The notes beneath the pieces were generated by a model. It did not search any database. It saw only the letters and a list, made by a program, of their open reading frames with translations, and had not been told where the DNA came from. From Candidatus Aenigmatarchaeota archaeon (GTDB lineage Archaea; EX4484-52; B79-G9): a DNA stretch of 9,555 nt. The stretch covers positions 1 to 9,555 of the forward strand of contig JAGLMX010000012.1 of NCBI GenBank assembly GCA_023139785.1, read 5' to 3'. Every line of letters begins with the position of its first letter. Position 1 is the first letter of the stretch. The translations under genes were made by a program, and so were the position numbers. Below, piece after piece: positions 1-5,276 of the stretch.

Positions 1-278
1 TCAAAGCGCATTCTAATGCGCTCCAAGTCGTTTACAACCTCATCATGCTCTTCACTTAAATGAGCTGCGCAGACATATGGCCTTGATGCGCGCACAAAGG
101 CATGTTCATAGATAACGCTCTCACTTTTATCAGACATATCGCACGCCATAATTTCTGTAAGATCCGAAACAAACTGGTTCATGGCAATCTTGACTTTTTG
201 AGAAATCATCTTGTCAGGAATGTCTTTTTTCATTTCGCGAACAATCGCGGCTGTCGGAAAAACAATGTTATTTGCCAT
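1..278 (-). CDS. NF-YB/HAP3-like histone-fold protein (C-terminus beyond window)
   Basis: The first 92 residues are visible; the gene runs off the start of the window. Residues about 8-70 read as a histone fold: an alpha-1 beginning PTAAIVREMKKDIPD, a loop, a long alpha-2 (VKIAMNQFVSDLTEIMACDMSDK), then a loop and a short alpha-3 (VIYEHAFVRASRPY). The pattern P-x-A-x-V-x-x-x-MKK-x-(L/I)P followed by FVS(E/D) resembles eukaryotic NF-YB and NC2-beta subunits more than the compact 66-70-residue archaeal histones, and the protein continues past the fold. The likely role is DNA binding as a dimer, in chromatin or transcription. ATG at 278 follows AGGTGTGAG. A TATA-like element at 335-343 lies upstream and is shared with the divergent winged-helix gene. 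The function is inferred from fold similarity only; another histone-fold regulator is possible. Confidence 0.62.
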   Translation of the reverse strand, partial: MANNIVFPTAAIVREMKKDIPDKMISQKVKIAMNQFVSDLTEIMACDMSDKSESVIYEHAFVRASRPYVCAAHLSEEHDEVVNDLERIRMRF

Positions 279-334
279 AGTTCTCACACCTGTTTTTCTT
301 TCGCAGCTTTAAAAATATCACACAGCCAAAAAAA

Positions 335-343
335 TTATATATA
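335..343. promoter_or_regulatory. Divergent TATA-like element between histone-fold and winged-helix genes
   Basis: The run TTATATATA is nearly symmetric and lies in the 111-bp gap between two divergent genes. A start site about 26 bases away would give a leader of roughly 25 nt for the plus gene (ATG 390) and 35 nt for the minus gene (ATG 278). A second minus-strand candidate, TTTTTAAAG near 309-316, would give a nearly leaderless histone-fold transcript. Assigned by pattern and spacing only. Confidence 0.45.
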
Positions 344-389
344 CTCCGAAGGGTAGTATTCATAATAGGAAACATTTTATGGTGGCGAT

Positions 390-683
390 ATGAACAAACA
401 AAAAAACGCATTGCAGGAACTCTTTTTACATGACAAGCCCGTAAAAATTCTTATGGGGTTGAGTTCTAATGGCTCCAAGAGCTATGCATCTGTTCTTGCA
501 AAAACCGCGGATTGCACATACTCACACACAGTTAAGATTCTTGATATGTTCAAAAAGCTAGGCCTTGTGCAGTTTGAAAAAAGCGGGCGCGTAAAACACA
601 TAAATCTTACCGGCACCGGAGAAGATGTTGCGCAGGATTTTGCTAGTATAACACGCAGATTTACAAAAATCGAGAGCAAATAA
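390..683 (+). CDS. Small winged-helix (MarR/ArsR-like) transcription regulator
   Basis: A 97-residue protein that reads as a single winged helix-turn-helix domain. Residues about 12-25 form helix 1 (HDKPVKILMGLS). About 31-42 (SYASVLAKTADC) and 43-58 (TYSHTVKILDMFKKLGL) form the helix-turn-helix with recognition helix. About 59-74 (VQFEKSGRVKHINLTGTG) form the beta-hairpin wing, followed by a C-terminal dimerisation-type helix. The pattern 'sh-tvkildmfkklGLV.fekkGRvk.i.LT..G' is typical of archaeal MarR-like wHTH proteins. ATG at 390 follows GGTGGCGAT, which fits the local ribosome-binding style. There is no sensor domain or metal-binding cysteine pair. It diverges from the histone-fold gene and converges with sepF. 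Its target is unknown; autoregulation from the shared intergenic region is possible. Confidence 0.75.
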   Translation: MNKQKNALQELFLHDKPVKILMGLSSNGSKSYASVLAKTADCTYSHTVKILDMFKKLGLVQFEKSGRVKHINLTGTGEDVAQDFASITRRFTKIESK

Positions 684-725
684 GCTAGCACATTCTAAAA
701 AATATTTTATGAAGAAGTTGTACCT

Positions 726-1070
726 CTACTCTCTATGAACAGCAACACCGCTTGGTGTTAGGACAACGAAATCCTCATCTATGCCTGCAATGTCTCCGTT
801 GACAGCAATGCATGTCTTCCTAAGGCGATCAACAGCTCTTTTGAGCTCAGTCATATCTTTTTCCTTAAGGGGTTTTATTCTAACCCATACAATGTGCCCT
901 GCACGAATTTCATTTTGTATTCGCTCAGTGTCCTGAAAGTCAGAAAGCGTCTCGACTTTTATCTTAATTTTTCCGTCTTCTTCATGCTCTTTTGCATCAA
1001 GTTCAATATAATCTACACTTTCGGCAATATCATTGCCTTTCATTCTTTGTAAAAAACCTCGTATGGGCAT
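726..1070 (-). CDS. sepF: Archaeal SepF-like cell-division protein (DUF552)
   Basis: A 114-residue protein matching the archaeal SepF family, which anchors FtsZ filaments at the division site in archaea that use FtsZ. The N-terminus (MPIRGFLQRMKGN) could be the amphipathic membrane-targeting helix, shorter than usual. The core from about residue 33 carries the family pattern: KIKVETLSDFQDTERIQNEIRAG, HIVWVRIKPLKEKD, then a helix ELKRAVDRLRK and the diagnostic GDIAGIDEDFVVLTPSGVAV strand pair near the C-terminus. ATG at 1070 follows AAAGGTGAT. A TATA-like sequence at 1127-1135, inside an inverted repeat, should give a leader of about 35 nt. No ftsZ is in view. The gene converges with the winged-helix gene (42-bp gap). 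Confidence 0.85.
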   Translation of the reverse strand: MPIRGFLQRMKGNDIAESVDYIELDAKEHEEDGKIKIKVETLSDFQDTERIQNEIRAGHIVWVRIKPLKEKDMTELKRAVDRLRKTCIAVNGDIAGIDEDFVVLTPSGVAVHRE

Positions 1071-1116
1071 TCAAATCACCTTTTATTTAAAAATATGCCA
1101 TCGGCAATATCCAATT

Positions 1117-1149
1117 ACACAGGGGGATATATAAACTTATTCCCTGTGT
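1117..1149. promoter_or_regulatory. 8-bp inverted repeat enclosing the sepF TATA box
   Basis: ACACAGGG (1117-1124) and CCCTGTGT (1142-1149) are perfect inverted repeats separated by 17 bp. The spacer contains a minus-strand TATA-like TTTATATAT (1127-1135), about 57-65 bases upstream of the sepF ATG. The arrangement suits an operator covering the promoter. It also lies directly after the UPF0147 stop codon (1151-1153), so it might instead act as an RNA hairpin at the end of that transcript. Confidence 0.5.
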
Positions 1150-1150
1150 G

Positions 1151-1405
1151 TTACTCGTCTGCCTGAGCTGCTTCAAGAATGCTTATTACATTCCAGACCT
1201 CTGTGCGAAGATGAGATGGTATGTTCGGGTCGCTGCTTGCTTCTTCCAGCATGCTGACAGCAGTGCTAAGCTTCACAGTACTGCTATGTTCTGAATCTTT
1301 TAATAGATTAAGGACTTCCTCTATGACGGCTCTTATGTTTTTAGGGATTCGCCTTTCCTGATAAAGTTCTTCAACAATGGAGGTTATTTCCTCAATTTTA
1401 TCCAT
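1151..1405 (-). CDS. UPF0147 family protein
   Basis: An 84-residue, all-helical, acidic protein matching the conserved archaeal UPF0147 family in length and in its C-terminal signature: LEEASSDPNIPSHLRTEVWNVISILE at about residues 53-78, with the D-x-N-I-P...R....W pattern. No catalytic or metal-binding motif is visible, and the family has no established biochemical function. ATG at 1405 follows AAAGGTGG. A minus-strand TATA-like TATATAAAA (1453-1461) would give a leader of about 25 nt, so the gene probably has its own promoter although it lies 79 bp downstream of aCPSF1 on the same strand. Confidence 0.85.
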   Translation of the reverse strand: MDKIEEITSIVEELYQERRIPKNIRAVIEEVLNLLKDSEHSSTVKLSTAVSMLEEASSDPNIPSHLRTEVWNVISILEAAQADE

Positions 1406-1452
1406 AGTTCCACCTTTAAGAATAAGATTGTGGTTATAGTTTGCAGCATAAT

Positions 1453-1461
1453 TTTATATAT
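1453..1461 (-). promoter_or_regulatory. TATA-like element for the UPF0147 gene
   Basis: On the minus strand the sequence reads TATATAAAA, about 48-56 bases before ATG 1405. A start site about 26 bases downstream would leave a short leader containing AAAGGTGG. Called by pattern and spacing. Confidence 0.45.
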
Positions 1462-1484
1462 GTCAACCGAAAAGCCAAAATCAG

Positions 1485-3368
1485 CTATCTTAGCCTGAGT
1501 GCATCAAGGTTGCGCGGCACAATCGTCTCAACGCGCTGTAGTTTGTGGAGTGTTGATGCCAGATTCATGGATTTGGACGGCTCACCGTGACCTATAATTA
1601 TTCGCTCTGGCCTTGCCCGTATTTTGGAGATATAATTTATCAACTGGTTTCTGTCAGAGTGCCCTGAAAAGCCTTCAACTGTTGCGATATTTGCTTCAAT
1701 TTTAAGAAGCTTCTGGGTACCGTTTCCCCCCGGAAATGGTACATCACGCCATCCTTTTTGTATGCGCGAGCCAAGTGTGCCCTCTGCCTGATAGCCGATG
1801 AATATGAGTGTGTTTTTCTTGTCTCCTGCCAGATGCCGCAGGTACTCCATAATAGGCCCTCCTGTAATCATGCCGGATGTAGTAAGTATGACGGAAGGCT
1901 CTTTTTCATCAATCACATTTTTTCTTTCAGTCATGCCGCTTACACGGTGGAATATCTCTGAGTTGAATGGATTGTTGTTCATATGAAATATCTGTCTTTG
2001 CAGGTATCGCGAAAGGTACTCAGGATATGTTGTGTGTATGGCGGTTGCATTCCAAATCATGCCGTCAAGATATACAGGAACATTCAGAAGACCCTGTTGA
2101 TGAGCCTCTGCAAGAACCATCATCGCCTCTTGCGCGCGCCCAACAGAAAATGCAGGAATCACTACTTTGCCTCCGGTCTTTATTGTCTTATTGATTGTAT
2201 CAATAAGGTTTGCGTCAGCATCCCGTTTTGGAGGTATGATGTCATGCGCTCCCCCGTATGTGGATTCAATCATCATAGTTTCAATCCTGGAAAAATTAGT
2301 GAATGCTGGCTCAAGAAGCTTTGACGGGCCGAATTTGAGGTCACTTGTGTAAAGAAGATTGTGCAGGCCTTCGCCTATGTGAATGTGCGATAATGCAGAG
2401 CCCAATATATGTCCTGCGTTCTGAAATGTAAGGCGCATGTCCGGAGTTATGTCACACACTTCATTGAAATCAAGAGTAACAGAATGTTTAATAGCGCTTT
2501 TCACGCCGGAAGATGTGTAAGGGGATTTTTTGCCTTCACGCTGGACAACATCTATGAAATCAAGTGTTAACATGGTGGTAAGGTCTCTGGTAGGCGGTGT
2601 GCAATACATAGGTCCTTTAAACCCGTATTCATAAAGATAAGGGGCAAACCCTGAGTGGTCAAGGTGTGCATGAGATACGATAATTGCGTCCAGTGCATCA
2701 ATATCAAACTCAGGAGCATCCACATAAGGATGTGTCTCTATTGGCGACTCAGAATACAGGCCGCAGTCAAGCAACACTTTTGATTCTTTTGTCTGAAGAA
2801 GAATGCACGACCTGCCGACTTCCCGAAAGCCGCCAAGGAAAGAAATTCTCACCCAGCCTTCTTTTGAGCCTTTCTTAAGCTGGATTTTTTCTCCTATTTT
2901 GTTGAGAAAACTCTTCCTGTATTTTGCCTCTTCATGGACAATTTCGCGCGCGCGGTTTACAATGTTTGAGACAAATAGGGGAACGCGCTGTATTTCAGGG
3001 CTCCAGTAAGTTTTTTTCTTTATTTCACGAAGCGTTTCACCAACCTTGCCTATAACAAGCCCTGGTTTTTGCGCGAGAATTATGACTTTGCCAAACTCCG
3101 GCTCAAAAAGAACATCTTTGATATTCGCTTCTTCAGGAACAATCTCAAGTATGTGCTTCTTTGCTTCTTCGGGTTCAACAACTATGGATGGGTCTGGCCT
3201 TATGTTTACTCTTTTTCGAAACTCCGTTACAAGCTCTTTTATTTCTGGAGCGCCTTCAACAAAAAATTTCCTGTTTTTTGTGTAGAAGACAATTTCAGAA
3301 CCTTCATAGCAGGTTTTTGTTATTTCAAGAGATTTTGGAAGTTTTTTCTTTATTTCTTCAAGTGTCAT
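1485..3368 (-). CDS. aCPSF1, KH-domain beta-CASP ribonuclease (transcription termination/RNA decay)
   Basis: A 627-residue homologue of archaeal CPSF73-like nuclease aCPSF1 (FttA), which cuts nascent RNA 3' ends to end transcription. N-terminal KH-type RNA-binding domains occupy about residues 1-150; the second has a clear VIGKVG loop (105-110). The metallo-beta-lactamase domain follows: D201 (LLDCG), H233-x-H235-x-D237-H238 in SHAHLDH, H320 (GHILGSA) and D343 (YTSDLKF). The beta-CASP motifs are E368 (ESTYGG), H570 (GHSD) and H594 (GHGEP). All metal ligands are present and the length matches the family, so it should be active. ATG 3368 is preferred; 30 further in-frame upstream residues (to 3458) are cysteine- and arginine-rich and unlike the family. 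A TATA-like element at 3425-3432 fits this start. psmB lies immediately upstream, a pairing also seen in other archaea. Confidence 0.95.
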   Translation of the reverse strand: MTLEEIKKKLPKSLEITKTCYEGSEIVFYTKNRKFFVEGAPEIKELVTEFRKRVNIRPDPSIVVEPEEAKKHILEIVPEEANIKDVLFEPEFGKVIILAQKPGLVIGKVGETLREIKKKTYWSPEIQRVPLFVSNIVNRAREIVHEEAKYRKSFLNKIGEKIQLKKGSKEGWVRISFLGGFREVGRSCILLQTKESKVLLDCGLYSESPIETHPYVDAPEFDIDALDAIIVSHAHLDHSGFAPYLYEYGFKGPMYCTPPTRDLTTMLTLDFIDVVQREGKKSPYTSSGVKSAIKHSVTLDFNEVCDITPDMRLTFQNAGHILGSALSHIHIGEGLHNLLYTSDLKFGPSKLLEPAFTNFSRIETMMIESTYGGAHDIIPPKRDADANLIDTINKTIKTGGKVVIPAFSVGRAQEAMMVLAEAHQQGLLNVPVYLDGMIWNATAIHTTYPEYLSRYLQRQIFHMNNNPFNSEIFHRVSGMTERKNVIDEKEPSVILTTSGMITGGPIMEYLRHLAGDKKNTLIFIGYQAEGTLGSRIQKGWRDVPFPGGNGTQKLLKIEANIATVEGFSGHSDRNQLINYISKIRARPERIIIGHGEPSKSMNLASTLHKLQRVETIVPRNLDALRLR

Positions 3369-3424
3369 AGATATGCCTACATTAATCTTCGTAGCCTTGT
3401 TTTGTTGAATCAGTAGAAACCGAC

Positions 3425-3432
3425 GTTTAAAT
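3425..3432 (-). promoter_or_regulatory. TATA-like element for aCPSF1
   Basis: The minus strand reads CATTTAAAC within the 115-bp gap after psmB. A start about 26 bases downstream would give a leader of roughly 30-35 nt to ATG 3368. This also argues against the longer upstream start at 3458, which would lie ahead of the promoter. Confidence 0.45.
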
Positions 3433-3483
3433 GCTCTGCATGAACTTGGAAAACACACAAAGGCAGGGACTTAACAACAATGT

Positions 3484-4098
3484 CTAGGATAGCAATTTCT
3501 TCATTTCTGTTTCCGGAATCCACTTAATGCCGTCTTTGGTGATTGTTGCAATATCAACAGAAAGCCCGCCCGAATAAACATCTCGCTCTCGAGCTGCTTT
3601 TATAGCACGGGCAACAAGTTTCATGCCGCCTTCAACTGTGAGATTGCTCCTGTATGAATCTTCAAGTACGCCAAGCGCAATAGGTGAGCCGGAACCTGTA
3701 AATGTGTAGTCATCTTCTTTCATGACAGCTCCGTCAAGAGTTACAGAATAAACTTCAGAACCGCGTTCATCTACGCCGCCAACTATTAGCTGAACAAGCT
3801 CAGGCACAAAACTTTTATATGATGTGCGAAGCAGCATCCCAAGAAGTGATGCCGCAGCTTTTGTTGTAATTGGGCCTTCCTGCATTTCATAAATCTGAAC
3901 TTCTGCTTTAAGAAGCCTTGTAACTGCTTGTGCATCTCCGACAGAGCCTGCAATTGTGAGTCCAATCATATTGGTTATTTCAAAAACTTTTTTTGCTTTT
4001 TTTGAAGCAACAAGGTTTCCCATGGTTGCTTTTTGGTCTGCGGCAAGAACGACGCCGTCTGTACATGATAATGCTACTGTTGTGGTTCCGGTTTTCAT
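3484..4098 (-). CDS. psmB: Proteasome beta subunit (20S core, self-processing threonine protease)
   Basis: The catalytic subunit of the archaeal 20S proteasome. From ATG 4098 the propeptide is only M-K-T-G before the mature TTTVAL; self-cleavage at the Gly-Thr bond exposes the catalytic threonine. The other active-site residues are in place: the aspartate of LAADQK (position 17 of the mature chain), the lysine of SKKAKK (33), the serine of TGSGSP, and the aspartate and serine of RERDVYSGG. GSVGDAQ and IVGGVD are further family signatures. In-frame TTG 4119 and GTG 4116 would lengthen the propeptide by seven or six residues. The GGTGAT at 4112-4117 is rather far (about 13 nt) from the ATG, so the start is not certain. 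The promoter lies in the 4169-4210 symmetric element. No alpha subunit is in this window. Confidence 0.95.
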   Translation of the reverse strand: MKTGTTTVALSCTDGVVLAADQKATMGNLVASKKAKKVFEITNMIGLTIAGSVGDAQAVTRLLKAEVQIYEMQEGPITTKAAASLLGMLLRTSYKSFVPELVQLIVGGVDERGSEVYSVTLDGAVMKEDDYTFTGSGSPIALGVLEDSYRSNLTVEGGMKLVARAIKAARERDVYSGGLSVDIATITKDGIKWIPETEMKKLLS

Positions 4099-4168
4099 TT
4101 TTTCGATTTCAATCACCAACTTGAGAGATTTTTATCTAGAATCAGTTGCTTTTTGTTAAGTGCAAATC

Positions 4169-4210
4169 TTTAAAAGTATTACGTTGGGCTAAAGTTGAAA
4201 TACTTTTAAA
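4169..4210. promoter_or_regulatory. Symmetric divergent promoter, 12-bp perfect inverted repeat
   Basis: TTTAAAAGTATT (4169-4180) and AATACTTTTAAA (4199-4210) are exact reverse complements separated by 18 bp. Read toward each gene, each arm is AATACTTTTAAA, a plausible TFB-recognition-plus-TATA unit. The right arm sits about 25 bases before ATG 4231, so the plus transcript should be leaderless. The left arm predicts a psmB start near 4147, with a leader of about 30-50 nt. Confidence 0.65.
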
Positions 4211-4230
4211 CTCGGAAGCGAATATATTTT

Positions 4231-4521
4231 ATGGTCGATACGACTCCGGTGCTTTTTGGGTTTCTGTGGCTTATAGCAGCTGCGGCGACATTTATTTACG
4301 CAGTACGGATTCCAGGAAAATTATTAACCTATGTGTCAATAGGACTTGTTGCTGCAAGTATAATAGCATTTATGGGGGCCGGCGTTATTATGCAGGTTGT
4401 ACTTGGACTCCATATTTTTCTAATTGCGATTGTTCTTGGGGAAATAGGGCCAAGCGACCTTTTCTGGCTATATTTCATAATATCTTTTGTTATATTCGCG
4501 GCATGGTATTATCTGCGTTAA
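4231..4521 (+). CDS. Small multi-pass membrane protein of unknown function
   Basis: A 96-residue hydrophobic protein that I do not recognise. It has three or four likely membrane segments: about residues 7-25 (VLFGFLWLIAAAATFIYAV), 31-56 (LTYVSIGLVAASIIAFMGAGV), 55-71 (VVLGLHIFLIAIVLGEI) and 75-95 (FWLYFIISFVIFAAWYYL). Few charges are present; the exceptions are R26 and K30 after the first segment and E70 before GPSD. There is no signal peptide or catalytic motif. It is supported as a real gene by uninterrupted hydrophobic-segment periodicity, an ATG exactly where a leaderless start is predicted from the TATA arm at 4199-4210, and its stop only four bases before the 3' end of the convergent tRNA-Glu. 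It shares its promoter symmetry with psmB, which may mean shared regulation but says nothing firm about function. Confidence 0.7.
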   Translation: MVDTTPVLFGFLWLIAAAATFIYAVRIPGKLLTYVSIGLVAASIIAFMGAGVIMQVVLGLHIFLIAIVLGEIGPSDLFWLYFIISFVIFAAWYYLR

Positions 4522-4525
4522 TGAA

Positions 4526-4634
4526 TGCTCCCACCGGGATATTCAGACACAAAACATTTTTTGCTTATGCGCCCTTTGAACCCGAGCTCCCGGCTTGAAA
4601 GGCCGGTGTCCTTGCCAGACTAGACTATGGGAGC
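4526..4634 (-). tRNA. tRNA-Glu (anticodon UUC) with 35-nt T-loop intron
   Basis: All arms fold. The acceptor stem is GCTCCCA with TGGGAGC, followed by TA at 8-9. The D stem is GTCT/GGAC, with GG in the loop. The anticodon stem is CCGGC/GCCGG around loop CTTTCAA (anticodon TTC, glutamate). The variable loop is GAGC, and the T stem is TCGGG/CCCGG with a T-G pair. The discriminator is A and no CCA is encoded. The T loop is interrupted: exon 1 is 4575-4634 and exon 2 is 4526-4539, joining to a normal TTCAAAT loop and a mature length of 74 nt. No TATA box sits about 26 bases upstream, so the tRNA may be processed from a longer transcript that includes the stem-loops at 4635-4776. Confidence 0.93.
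4540..4574 (-). other. tRNA-Glu intron at position 59/60 (bulge-helix-bulge)
   Basis: This 35-nt insert sits after TTCAAA of the T loop. The precursor folds as a strict BHB: exon TTCA pairs with intron TGAA (4 bp); the flanking 3-nt bulges are AAG and TAT, and cutting after the second base of each bulge gives a 7-base T loop TTCAAAT. The exon helix is the T stem, and the intron helix is GGCGCA with TGTGTC (including two G-U pairs). The intron shares GCATAA and a TTTGTGT..TGAA end with the tRNA-Leu intron. Confidence 0.88.
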
Positions 4635-4737
4635 GTTTTTAATGAGTGAGCCCAAAATTGGCACGCTCGCATCAATTTTGGTACGAACCATTAAAAAGCC
4701 CGAAAAGCCTCATCAATTAAATCAAAGGATTTTCGAG
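4635..4737 (-). repeat. Two-hairpin repeat element, copy A, abutting tRNA-Glu
   Basis: Hairpin I on the minus strand is CTCGAAAA (4730-4737) with TTTTCGGG (4699-4706). Hairpin II is a perfect 9-bp stem, CCAAAATTG (4673-4681) with CAATTTTGG (4652-4660), with loop bases containing GCGAGC. The element ends at the 5' end of tRNA-Glu. Aligned without gaps to copy C (plus strand 6594-6657), about 44 of 64 positions match, and several stem differences are compensatory. Its function is unknown. Confidence 0.7.
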
Positions 4738-4776
4738 AACCTCCGACCTGAACCAATATGTGCTGTCGGAGGGTTC
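4737..4776. other. Strong stem-loop, GAACCTCCGAC / GTCGGAGGGTTC
   Basis: The 11-base arm 4737-4747 is complementary to 4765-4776 except for one extra G, around a 17-base loop. It directly adjoins hairpin I of repeat copy A. This is the most GC-rich structure in the gap between rpoN and tRNA-Glu, so it could be part of a non-coding RNA or a long tRNA leader, or a terminator/processing hairpin after rpoN. No poly-T tract follows on either strand. Confidence 0.55.
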
Positions 4777-4924
4777 CTAACAACCCGCACACTCACTTGC
4801 AAAATAAATCGAAAAGCCATGCCCTTGTGCTCTAAAATTCGTCCACAAGCCTGAATGAAATTATTCAAGTCAAATCCTTATAAAAGAATATCCACGACAC
4901 ACACAAGAAAAAGCCCCCGATTAA
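4777..4924. other. Gene-free stretch downstream of rpoN
   Basis: Together with 4635-4776 this makes a 290-bp gap without a convincing gene. A TATA-like CTTTTATAAG (minus, 4877-4886) could start a transcript near 4855 running through the stem-loops into tRNA-Glu. On the minus strand, CTTGTG and CACAAG around 4822-4853 form another 6-bp stem. CCC-GATTAATC-GGG symmetry spans the rpoN stop (4915-4930). I see no SRP RNA, RNase P RNA or clear box C/D motif pair. Confidence 0.4.
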
Positions 4925-5266
4925 TCAGGGTTCTTCTTTCTCTTCACTCAAAGGCATTTCATCTTCAGCGCCTTCAGGCACTGTTTTTTCAGCATCCACA
5001 TATGGCTCGCTTTCAACAGGCGCTACCTGAATCTCTGCTTCAACTACCTCTTCATCCTCTTTTGGGACAAATCTCTTCTTGAATTTAGAGATATCCAGTA
5101 TAAGCTCCCTTTGTGTTATAAACATGTTTCTGCAACAGTAGCTTTTCACACCAAGGTCGTCAAGCACTTTCTTTGCATCTTTACCTTCTAAGACCGCATT
5201 ATTGTAATCGTCCCACTTACTTGAAATGGGGCGCCCGCATGTGATGCATCGTATGGGTATTATCAT
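4925..5266 (-). CDS. rpoN: DNA-directed RNA polymerase subunit N (Rpo10/RpoN) with acidic tail
   Basis: The small zinc-binding assembly subunit of archaeal RNA polymerase, the equivalent of eukaryotic Rpb10, which sits next to the RpoD/RpoL platform. Residues 1-65 are the complete family domain: MIIPIRCITCGRPI with C7 and C10, and SYCCRNM with C44 and C45 forming the atypical zinc site, then LILDISKF. The usual protein ends near 60-75 residues; here an acidic extension of about 45 residues (66-113, rich in E, V and P) follows and has no recognisable domain. ATG at 5266 follows AAAGGTGAT in the 10-bp gap after the S9 stop, so translation is probably coupled. The usual next genes (rpoK, enolase, S2) do not follow; instead there is a structured gap and tRNA-Glu. 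Confidence 0.93.
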   Translation of the reverse strand: MIIPIRCITCGRPISSKWDDYNNAVLEGKDAKKVLDDLGVKSYCCRNMFITQRELILDISKFKKRFVPKEDEEVVEAEIQVAPVESEPYVDAEKTVPEGAEDEMPLSEEKEEP

Positions 5267-5276
5267 TTAATCACCT

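Noticed and set aside
1466..1475. CCGAAAAGCC after the aCPSF1 stop, matching the core of the repeat
   Set aside because: It is a single 10-base match with no second arm; it may be chance or a remnant, not enough to call.
3369..3458. Upstream start of aCPSF1 adding 30 residues
   Set aside because: The added residues do not resemble the family N-terminus and would begin upstream of the TATA-like element at 3425-3432.
4146..4598. 150-residue open frame on the plus strand
   Set aside because: It is a frame-shifted shadow of the 4231-4521 membrane gene, and runs through the promoter and into tRNA-Glu.
4737..4800. H/ACA guide RNA in the strong stem-loop region (ACA follows the stem)
   Set aside because: The stem has no internal guide pocket and no kink-turn signature; only a bulged G is present.
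4806..4843. Possible fourth repeat copy (TCGAAAAGCC ... AAAATTCG)
   Set aside because: It shares only the short CGAAAAGCC core; the opposite arm does not pair as TTTTCG and no hairpin II follows.
4627..4854. 75-residue open frame in the gap between tRNA-Glu and rpoN
   Set aside because: It covers the two-hairpin repeat and the strong stem-loop, has no ribosome binding site at a proper distance and its composition does not look like a protein.
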